Source of the DNA: Bacteroidota bacterium
GTDB taxonomy: Bacteria; Bacteroidota; Rhodothermia; Balneolales; Balneolaceae
DNA length: 7,147 nucleotides
Assembly: GCA_024635465.1 (NCBI GenBank)
Contig: JAGXIS010000100.1
Coordinates: 1 to 7,147, forward strand
Direction: 5' to 3'
Shown: positions 1-6,158 of the stretch, one piece after another
How positions within the stretch are numbered: position 1 is the stretch's first letter
Layout of the letters: every line of letters begins with the position of its first letter
Notes under the pieces: generated by a model
Told to the model about the DNA's origin: nothing
Databases searched by the model: none
What the model saw: the letters and a program-made list of their open reading frames with translations, nothing else
Made by a program: the position numbers and the translations under genes

Positions 1-979
<979 letters not shown>

Positions 980-1016
980 TCAATTGATGGGTGTAAAATA
1001 GCTTTATAGATCAGCC

Positions 1017-1367
1017 CTATGGAGCTTCAATCAGGTTTTCTAATTCCTTGAGTAGTACATCACAATAAGCATCCATTTTTTCCAGTACGATTTTTAATTC
1101 ATCATCAGACATATCATCTTGAATCACCAGTTTAGATCTTTCATAAAGCTCCAATAATCCATGAAGATTCATCATTTGCGCCACCGGTTTCACCTTATGG
1201 CCGGTTGTTCTAAGGTTGGCTAGATCCCTATTCGATAAATGTTTGTCAAAATTTTCATTAAACTCTGTAAAAGAGATAATGGAGACTTGAACAAACTCAT
1301 CCAGATAATCTTCATCACCATAGAGCAAGTTTTTAATGACCTCTCTATCTACTATTGATTTATTCAC
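1017..1367 (-). CDS. Small histidine-phosphotransfer (Hpt) domain protein
   Basis: A 116-residue, acidic, probably all-helical protein that looks like a stand-alone Hpt domain. Such proteins relay phosphoryl groups between hybrid histidine kinases and response regulators in multistep phosphorelays. The key sequence is GHKVKPVAQMMNLHGLLELYE (56-76). His57 is the predicted phosphoacceptor and sits in HxxKP, a variant of the usual HxxKG motif that I associate with Bacteroidota-type Hpt proteins. The trailing hydrophobic/Gly-Leu spacing fits the four-helix bundle. There is no signal peptide, membrane segment, kinase or receiver domain, so it depends on partners encoded elsewhere. The start is GTG at 1367, because the next methionines (65, 66) lie after the active His and an in-frame TGA lies just upstream. 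It begins 8 bases after the thioesterase stop, which implies co-transcription. No clear Shine-Dalgarno is present. The partner kinase and regulator are unknown. Confidence 0.75.
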   Translation of the reverse strand: MNKSIVDREVIKNLLYGDEDYLDEFVQVSIISFTEFNENFDKHLSNRDLANLRTTGHKVKPVAQMMNLHGLLELYERSKLVIQDDMSDDELKIVLEKMDAYCDVLLKELENLIEAP

Positions 1368-1375
1368 ACTCTTTT

Positions 1376-1747
1376 TTATTCATTTGCGGGTTCACTTATT
1401 CCATGAGGTGTAGGTTTACCATCATTATTCAGATGGACAAAAACTATCTTATCAATACGTATAATTGGTTTTTGTGTGAATTTGTGTCTGACCTCACACC
1501 TAACAGTAATGGATGTTTTTCCAAATGCAACGGTCTGCATACCGATTTCAATGATATCACCCAATTTTGCAGAACTTACAAAATCAATTTCAGACATAAA
1601 TTTTGTTGCGATATTTCCTTTACCCAACTGACAAATCACATAAATTGCTGCTTCTTCATCAATCCAAGCAAGAACTGAACCACCAAAAAGAGTGCCATGG
1701 GCATTTAAATCTTCCGGCTTAATAAGTTTCCGGCTAAAAAATCGCAT
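1376..1747 (-). CDS. Hotdog-fold acyl-CoA thioesterase (YciA/YkhA-like)
   Basis: This predicted cytosolic enzyme hydrolyses acyl-CoA thioesters to free acid and CoA. It is a single 4HBT hotdog domain of 123 residues from the ATG at 1747. The hotdog signature runs DLNAHGTLFGG (13-23) into a helix with WIDEEAA (28-34), where Asn15, His17 and the Asp30/Glu31 pair are candidate active-site residues. A strand-rich second half ends in the family's typical IVFVHLNNDGKPTPHG (101-116). The length is normal for a one-domain member, which would assemble as a dimer or higher oligomer. An in-frame GTG at 1768 would add seven residues. I prefer the ATG because it leaves about 14 residues before the conserved Asn, as I recall for relatives, and leaves room for the promoter-like elements just upstream. 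It is the first gene of a leftward operon with the Hpt gene and galE. A perfect FNR-like box lies 41 bases upstream of the ATG. The natural acyl substrate cannot be told from sequence. Confidence 0.88.
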   Translation of the reverse strand: MRFFSRKLIKPEDLNAHGTLFGGSVLAWIDEEAAIYVICQLGKGNIATKFMSEIDFVSSAKLGDIIEIGMQTVAFGKTSITVRCEVRHKFTQKPIIRIDKIVFVHLNNDGKPTPHGISEPANE

Positions 1748-1777
1748 GTCTGGAAATTGTTTCGGCACTTTGTTTAG

Positions 1778-1802
1778 AGTATAAATAGTTGATATTAATC
1801 AA
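1778..1802 (-). promoter_or_regulatory. FNR/CRP-family box with adjacent -10-like element
   Basis: TTGATATTAATCAA (1789-1802) is an exact match to the FNR-type consensus TTGAT-N4-ATCAA, a two-fold palindrome bound by FNR/CRP-family dimers. On the minus strand it is followed by TATACT (1783-1778), a 5/6 match to a -10 hexamer. If that hexamer is used, transcription would start near 1771 and the box centre would sit about 25 bases upstream of the start. That position usually gives repression rather than class I or II activation. The site is seen directly; its use and the identity of the regulator are inferred. It would control thioesterase-Hpt-galE, possibly in response to oxygen or redox state. 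Confidence 0.5.
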
Positions 1803-1839
1803 GCATCCAAATAGGCTTTAAAAGTATAACAAATTTTAA

Positions 1840-1861
1840 AGAAATCAGATGGCTGATTTCT
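1840..1861. repeat. 9-bp perfect inverted repeat (hairpin or operator)
   Basis: AGAAATCAG and CTGATTTCT pair perfectly around the 4-base spacer ATGG. The hairpin lies about 40 bases beyond the FNR-like box, upstream of the leftward operon. Neither side carries a strong T-run, so it is not a good terminator. It could be an operator for a dimeric regulator. A second, weaker inverted repeat, CTTTAAAA/TTTTAAAG (1816-1823 and 1834-1841), touches its edge but is low in complexity. Confidence 0.4.
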
Positions 1862-2023
1862 AATATTTCGATTCATCAAAAAAGACAAGTCAAAATAATT
1901 TAACCAATTCTAATTTCTTTTTATAGGTCTCAATAAATGTTAACAGTCAATTAACACAAAGAAAGCTATCAATGATTACATTTATCACAGGTTATACAAA
2001 ATATTTTACTATCAAATAACGGC

Positions 2024-2055
2024 AAAAAGGTTCATGTGAAAGTGAGCCTTTTTTT
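2024..2055 (+). terminator. Rho-independent terminator, orphan
   Basis: The arms AAAAAGGTTCA (2024-2034) and TGAGCCTTTTT (2043-2053) form an 11-bp stem with one G-U wobble and an 8-base loop. The T-run 2049-2055 completes a classic A-tract/hairpin/T-tract terminator reading rightwards. The upstream A-run could give weaker leftward activity. No recognised gene reads into it from the left: the nearest coding sequence on that side points away, and its start is almost 280 bases off. It therefore either ends a short unannotated RNA or insulates the divergent promoters. Confidence 0.6.
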
Positions 2056-2102
2056 ATTTCCCGGGTTTGTATCGTCTCATGACTTTACTATCTTCAATTC
2101 TT

Positions 2103-2127
2103 AAAATAGGGTTCATCAAAATAGGGT
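2103..2127. repeat. Tandem 10-bp direct repeat, period 15
   Basis: AAAATAGGGT occurs at 2103-2112 and exactly again at 2118-2127, separated by TCATC. Two identical half-sites on nearly the same helical face, about 130 bases before the transferase start, are the kind of layout used by regulators that bind direct repeats. No family can be named from this alone. Confidence 0.4.
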
Positions 2128-2168
2128 GAGAATATTTCATCCGATAGTTGAATAAGTTTTTTTAGTAT

Positions 2169-2221
2169 AAATTGAAATAGTTGTAAGAGAAATGTTCATA
2201 CTTATACACTATTTTCAATTT
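2169..2221. repeat. Long inverted repeat upstream of the transferase gene
   Basis: AAATTGAAATAGT (2169-2181) is the reverse complement of ACTATTTTCAATTT (2208-2221), apart from one extra base in the right arm. A few further pairs (GTA with TAC) may extend the stem inwards. The structure ends 34 bases before the TTG start of the transferase gene, so it may be an operator or a hairpin in the 5' untranslated RNA. It lacks a following T-run and is not a terminator. Within it, TTGTAA (2181-2186) and TATACA (2203-2208), 16 bases apart, make a weak sigma-70-like promoter that would point into the gene; I treat that promoter as only a possibility. Confidence 0.4.
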
Positions 2222-2255
2222 CTGCTCATAGGATTGAAATAATAAAATTTATCTT

Positions 2256-3305
2256 TTGCCATATCTACCAATCATTATTGCCGCGTTTGTGATTGCGTTT
2301 GTAAACTACATGTTTACCAAATGGTTCATTAAATACGCTCGTGTAAAACGCATTACTGATATTCCTTCAGAGAGAAGTTCACATGTTCGGCCCACTCCCA
2401 GAGGAGGAGGTGTTGGTTTTGTAGGTTTTCTATTCATTACGTTTTCAGCTTATTTACTAATCTTTGGCACACAGTTGGGAATTGAGTTCTTGATATTCCT
2501 CAGTGCTTTATTACTTATTTCAGTGCTAGGTTGGTTTGACGACAGAAATAATCTATCTAGAAGGGCTCGATTTGGAGTGCAACTTATCGCTTCCTTACTG
2601 ATCCTTATCTTTATTCAAAATTTAAGTCACATTTCAATCCCCACCTTAGGAACTTTTTCATTAGGCATTTTGGGTCTTATTGTAGGCATTGTTTGGATTA
2701 CAGGTGTAACAAATATCTATAACTTTATGGATGGTGTTGACGGACTTTCATCTGTCCAGGCAATCTCAGCTACTACAGGGTGGTGCATCTTTTTTTACAT
2801 GCATCAACTTCAGGATCTTTTTGTGTTAAACATATTTGTTGCAGCAGGAGTTATAGGATTTTTGTTTCTAAATTGGTCACCGGCCAGAATTTTTATGGGA
2901 GATGTCGGCAGTCTATTTTTAGGGTTTTTATTTGGTGTAATGCCACTGATGGCCGGGGCATATTCAGTTCAAATTGATTCAGGAGAAGCATTATGGTTTA
3001 GTGCAATATTACTTTGGCCATTTCTGTTTGATGGAGCCTTTACAATTATAAGACGATTTATAAAAAGGGAGAATATTTTTGAGGCCCATAGGTCTCATCT
3101 GTATCAAAGATTAAACATCATCGGATGGTCTCATAAACAAATATCATCCATGTATGCACTATTTGCAATTTTCAGTTTAATTATTGGATTGTATTATATA
3201 TGGGGCAGTGAATTAGAGAAAATCGTTGTCATCACTCTATTAATTGTTTCCTCATTTATCTTTTCATTTTTTGTAAGTAATCGAGAAGCAATATCAACAG
3301 ATTAA
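2256..3305 (+). CDS. WecA/WbpL-type polyprenyl-phosphate sugar-1-phosphate transferase
   Basis: This is an integral inner-membrane enzyme of the MraY/WecA family. It moves a HexNAc-1-phosphate (GlcNAc, FucNAc, QuiNAc or similar) from a UDP-sugar to undecaprenyl phosphate, the first step in building O-antigen or related glycans. Its 349 residues form about ten or eleven hydrophobic helices. Family motifs in order are HVRPTPRGGG (43-52), the Mg-binding DD pair at 95-96 in WFDDRNNLSRR, NFMDGVDGL (156-164), FMGDVGSLFLG (213-223), and the cytoplasmic HRSHLYQRL (278-286) typical of the WecA/WbpL/TuaA branch rather than MraY. The start is taken as TTG at 2256: an in-frame stop lies at 2235, and the next ATG (2310) would cut into the first membrane helix. 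No Shine-Dalgarno is visible, so the start is uncertain. The gene appears to have its own promoter region and a possible terminator about 30 bases after its stop. The donor sugar cannot be read from sequence; the downstream WbpM-like gene favours a 6-deoxy-HexNAc. Confidence 0.93.
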   Translation: MPYLPIIIAAFVIAFVNYMFTKWFIKYARVKRITDIPSERSSHVRPTPRGGGVGFVGFLFITFSAYLLIFGTQLGIEFLIFLSALLLISVLGWFDDRNNLSRRARFGVQLIASLLILIFIQNLSHISIPTLGTFSLGILGLIVGIVWITGVTNIYNFMDGVDGLSSVQAISATTGWCIFFYMHQLQDLFVLNIFVAAGVIGFLFLNWSPARIFMGDVGSLFLGFLFGVMPLMAGAYSVQIDSGEALWFSAILLWPFLFDGAFTIIRRFIKRENIFEAHRSHLYQRLNIIGWSHKQISSMYALFAIFSLIIGLYYIWGSELEKIVVITLLIVSSFIFSFFVSNREAISTD

Positions 3306-3334
3306 AGAGTCGTTAAAAGTGAGTATGTGTTTTT

Positions 3335-3369
3335 CTCAGCTATGCAATTTCATACATGAGTTTTCTTTT
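3335..3369 (+). terminator. Possible weak rho-independent terminator after the transferase gene
   Basis: CTCAGCTATG and CATACATGAG pair around the loop CAATTT as two 4-bp stems split by a 2x2 mismatch, followed at once by TTTTCTTTT. The stem is imperfect and AT-rich, so termination is likely partial. Its position, 30 bases after the stop codon, fits the end of a monocistronic transferase transcript. Confidence 0.4.
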
Positions 3370-3372
3370 AAA

Positions 3373-3464
3373 TTTTCACCCCGATGGGTTGTGACTGTCG
3401 CTTAACTCCGCTTTGCGGGATAAACGAGGAGCGTGGGAATTGCTTCGCTCCGAGCATTTTTCAC
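3373..3464. repeat. GC-rich palindromic block flanked by TTTTCAC direct repeats
   Basis: Between AT-rich flanks lies a segment of about 76 bases (3380-3455) at roughly 58% G+C. It contains CCGC-TTT-GCGG (3408-3418) and GGAGCG...CGCTCC (3428-3433 with 3446-3451, 12-base loop), two potential hairpins close together. TTTTCAC occurs on both sides (3373-3379 and 3458-3464), as a target-site duplication would. The look is that of a REP-like or small non-autonomous inserted element, but only one copy is in view, so repetition is not shown. A 62-codon open frame across it (3384-3572) runs into the next gene and does not look like a real protein. Confidence 0.4.
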
Positions 3465-3561
3465 TATATTCATTTTGACCAGTTTGATTTTTCATTTCCC
3501 AAATCTGTCAAATTGCCTTATCTTTCTCGTCTTAAAAATTATCATCAAAACAGATCACTAA

Positions 3562-4890
3562 ATGGATATTGATTCACAGTTACTCGCTTTAAAAAAAAGA
3601 GAATATAAAGTTGGCATTATTGGACTTGGATATGTTGGCCTTCCGCTGATGTGGACATTTTATAAAAATGATATGCCGGTTATCGGATTTGATGTGGATC
3701 AGTTCAAAGTAGACTGCATTAGGGACGGTGTTCCTTATATCAAACATCTTGGAACTGATAAAATGGAGGAACTCTCTAAGTCTGGTATATGTGAAGCAAC
3801 AACAAATTTTAGTCGATTAAGAGAACCAGATGCTCTTTTAATGTGTGTCCCGACTCCATTAAATACTCAAAGAGAACCGGATATGAGTTTTGTTGAAGAG
3901 ACAACAAAAACTATTTCTAAGCACTTACGGAAGGGACAACTTGTTATTCTAGAATCTACGACATGGCCGGGAACAACTGAAGAGTTGATTATTCCGATTC
4001 TTGAAACCGAGAGTGGATTAATAGCAGGAGAGGATTTTTATGTAGCATACAGCCCTGAAAGAGAGGACCCGGGTAACGCTAATTTTAATACATCGAAAAT
4101 ACCAAAGGTTGTTGGGGGTCACGGTGATAATGCACTAAAACTAGCGTGTGCTCTTTACGATACTTCGATCGTTAAAACGGTTCCCGTTACAGATACTAAA
4201 ACAGCAGAAGCTGTAAAACTTACTGAGAATATATTTCGCTCTGTAAACATCGCACTGGTTAATGAGTTAAAAGTGGTCTATAGTGAGATGGGAATTGATG
4301 TGCATGAAGTATTGGATGCTGCAGATACAAAACCATTTGGATTTATGAAATTCACTCCGGGTCCCGGGTTGGGTGGGCACTGTATTCCAATCGATCCATT
4401 TTATCTGACTTGGAAAGCAAGAGAATTCGAGCAGGACACCAAATTTATAGAGTTGGCTGGACAAATAAATACCTACATGCCAAAATATGTAGTTCAAAAA
4501 ACGATTGAAGCATTAAATAGTCATAAAAAATCAATCAATGGAAGTAAAATACTCTTAATCGGTTTGGCTTATAAGCCTGATGTTGATGATGATCGGGAAT
4601 CCCCAACCTATAAATTGATGGACTATTATTCTGAAATGGGTGCGAATGTATCTTATTATGATCCGTTTGTACCGGTTATTAAGAAATCCAGAGAACATGC
4701 GTATTGGGCCGGCACAGAATCAATTGAATGGGAAAAAGAGATCATTCAAGAGTTTGATGTTGTAATAATATCTACTAATCATTCGGCGATTAGTTATTCA
4801 GAACTTGCCGAATGGAGCAACTTAATTGTAGATACACGTAATTCATTTAATGGTATAGTGATTAACAAGAATCATGTATTTAAAGCGTAA
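3562..4890 (+). CDS. Nucleotide sugar 6-dehydrogenase (WbpA/TviB-like UDP-HexNAc or UDP-glucose dehydrogenase)
   Basis: This cytosolic enzyme oxidises C6 of a UDP-hexose or UDP-N-acetylhexosamine to the uronic acid using two NAD+. The protein has 442 residues and the normal three-part layout. The N-terminal Rossmann domain carries GLGYVGLP (21-28). PTPLNTQREPDMSFV (97-111) and YSPEREDPG (163-171) are more like WbpA/TviB-type enzymes than classic UDP-glucose dehydrogenase. The catalytic pair K219/N223 is followed by GPGLGGHCIPIDP (267-279), with the nucleophile Cys274 and Asp278. A C-terminal UDP-binding domain starts near LLIGLAYKPDVDDDRESP (331-348), with Arg345. All key residues are present. 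The start is ATG 3562, with no Shine-Dalgarno. It precedes an epimerase by 51 bases, and the pair probably acts in sequence to give gluco- then galacto-configured uronic acid donors. Whether the substrate is UDP-Glc, UDP-GlcNAc or UDP-ManNAc is not settled. Confidence 0.93.
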   Translation: MDIDSQLLALKKREYKVGIIGLGYVGLPLMWTFYKNDMPVIGFDVDQFKVDCIRDGVPYIKHLGTDKMEELSKSGICEATTNFSRLREPDALLMCVPTPLNTQREPDMSFVEETTKTISKHLRKGQLVILESTTWPGTTEELIIPILETESGLIAGEDFYVAYSPEREDPGNANFNTSKIPKVVGGHGDNALKLACALYDTSIVKTVPVTDTKTAEAVKLTENIFRSVNIALVNELKVVYSEMGIDVHEVLDAADTKPFGFMKFTPGPGLGGHCIPIDPFYLTWKAREFEQDTKFIELAGQINTYMPKYVVQKTIEALNSHKKSINGSKILLIGLAYKPDVDDDRESPTYKLMDYYSEMGANVSYYDPFVPVIKKSREHAYWAGTESIEWEKEIIQEFDVVIISTNHSAISYSELAEWSNLIVDTRNSFNGIVINKNHVFKA

Positions 4891-4941
4891 ATTGATATTC
4901 TAGTAGCAAATTATCAGATAGAAATAAAAAAAGTTCAATTG

Positions 4942-5994
4942 ATGAAAGTATTTATTACAGGGACAGCGGGATTTATAGGGTATCATCTTACAGAGAAGTT
5001 ACTTGCAAATGGTTTTGAGGTTTTGGGTATCGATAATATCAATGATTATTATGATGTTCGCTTAAAATATGATCGTTTGGCTCAATCAGGAATAAAAAAG
5101 CCAGAGCAAGGAGAAATAGTAGAGAGTGAAAAGTATGGGACTTATCGTTTTATTCGTGCTGATATACAGGATAAGAGTGTTATTGAAAATTTGTTTAAAT
5201 CAGAAAAAATTGATGTAGTCATAAATCTAGCAGCTCAAGCAGGAGTGAGATACAGTCTTGAGAATCCCCAAACTTATATAGATAATAATATTACAGGTTT
5301 TTTGAATATTCTAGAAGGATGTAGGTATCATCCAGTGAAACACCTTATATACGCTTCGTCTAGTTCTGTATATGGTTCTAATAAAACAATGCCATTTAAA
5401 ACGAGTGATACTGTAGACCATCCGGTTAGTTTGTATGCAACTAGTAAAAAAACTAATGAGTTGATGGCTCATACCTATTCACACCTATTTCAAATACCAA
5501 CAACAGGGTTACGTTTTTTTACGGTTTATGGACCATGGGGAAGACCCGACATGGCCCTTTTTCTTTTTACAAAGGCCATCATTGAAGGAGAAACCATTGA
5601 TGTGTATAATTATGGAAAAATGTCACGTGATTTTACATATGTCGATGATATTGTTGATGGAATTCACTCATTGATAGATCATGCTCCAAAGAATATTAAA
5701 GATGATTCAGATTTCTTAAAAGGGTCAGAAACAAATGCGCCTTTTCAACTATTTAATATAGGGTTTGGGAGCCCGGTCAAGTTATTGGACTTTATAAGAG
5801 AAATTGAAATGAATCTAGGACATGAAGCTAAAAAAAATATGATGTCAATTCAGCCGGGTGATGTGCCCAAAACATGGGCAGATATTATCGATTTACATAA
5901 ATTAACAGGTTTTAAACCACAAACTTCTATTGAGAAAGGGATAAAGAATTTTGTCAAGTGGTATTTAGACTACTATGATGAAGATAAAAAGTAA
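4942..5994 (+). CDS. UDP-glucuronate 4-epimerase-type NAD-dependent epimerase
   Basis: This extended-SDR enzyme is predicted to invert C4 of UDP-glucuronic acid (or its N-acetyl form), giving UDP-galacturonic acid for surface polysaccharide. It has 350 residues, a usual length. GTAGFIG (7-13) binds NAD. The family mark NDYYD (34-38) begins the loop that precedes LKYDRL. AAQAGVRYSLENP (97-109), SSSSVYG (139-145) and the catalytic pair Y165/K169 in SLYATSKKTNELMAHTYSH follow, then TGLRFFTVYGPWGRPDMA (188-205) and SRDFTYVDD (228-236). QPGDVPKTWADI (304-315) near the end supplies the substrate-binding PGD segment. A codon earlier, TTG at 4939 is also in frame, but ATG 4942 places the NAD motif at the usual distance from the start. 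It lies 51 bases after the dehydrogenase, so the two are likely co-transcribed and sequential. The next gene starts 164 bases on, after a palindromic gap. The family call is firm; the exact substrate depends on the dehydrogenase. Confidence 0.93.
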   Translation: MKVFITGTAGFIGYHLTEKLLANGFEVLGIDNINDYYDVRLKYDRLAQSGIKKPEQGEIVESEKYGTYRFIRADIQDKSVIENLFKSEKIDVVINLAAQAGVRYSLENPQTYIDNNITGFLNILEGCRYHPVKHLIYASSSSVYGSNKTMPFKTSDTVDHPVSLYATSKKTNELMAHTYSHLFQIPTTGLRFFTVYGPWGRPDMALFLFTKAIIEGETIDVYNYGKMSRDFTYVDDIVDGIHSLIDHAPKNIKDDSDFLKGSETNAPFQLFNIGFGSPVKLLDFIREIEMNLGHEAKKNMMSIQPGDVPKTWADIIDLHKLTGFKPQTSIEKGIKNFVKWYLDYYDEDKK

Positions 5995-6074
5995 ATATAG
6001 CTTAACTACTCATGTCTTATAAGGCTTGATTTTATTTAAATCTTTCGATAATAGAGTAGATTTTTACTATCTAT

Positions 6075-6131
6075 CAAAAGTTTTGAGTAATTTACACAGA
6101 TAACTGAATTATTCGGGAGCCAAAACTTTTG
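6075..6131. repeat. 11-bp perfect inverted repeat with self-palindromic arms
   Basis: CAAAAGTTTTG (6075-6085) and CAAAACTTTTG (6121-6131) are exact reverse complements. Each arm is also palindromic around its middle base, so the pair can be read as a hairpin or as two copies of a CAAAANTTTTG site 46 bases apart. Inside, residues 6086-6092 can pair with 6107-6113 (one G-U), which would lengthen an RNA hairpin with a bulge. It sits 27 bases before the ATG of the dehydratase gene. It could be an operator pair, a 5' leader structure, or a poor terminator for the epimerase gene; no proper T-run follows. Confidence 0.45.
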
Positions 6132-6158
6132 TGCCTGAAAAAATGGATATTTATTTGA

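Larger units (their letters stand above)
1769..2255. other. Divergent intergenic region rich in palindromes, no gene seen
   Basis: Nearly 490 AT-rich bases lie between the leftward thioesterase operon and the rightward sugar-phosphate transferase gene, so promoters for both directions should be here. I found no protein-coding frame that resembles a gene; the longest plus-strand candidate noticed (ATG at 1972) has only 15 codons. The region instead holds an FNR-like palindrome, a 9-bp hairpin, a rho-independent terminator, a pair of 10-bp direct repeats and a long inverted repeat, each listed separately. The terminator in its middle suggests that a short transcript may be made within the region. 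Confidence 0.8.

Noticed and set aside
1355..1678. Plus-strand open frame of 107 codons
   Set aside because: It lies antisense to the well-supported thioesterase gene and its translation shows no family resemblance.
1972..2019. 15-codon ORF just before the orphan terminator
   Set aside because: Too short, no ribosome site and no known leader-peptide pattern such as a run of one amino acid.
3384..3572. 62-codon open frame between transferase and dehydrogenase
   Set aside because: It covers the GC-rich hairpin block, overlaps the start of the dehydrogenase gene and has no recognisable protein character.
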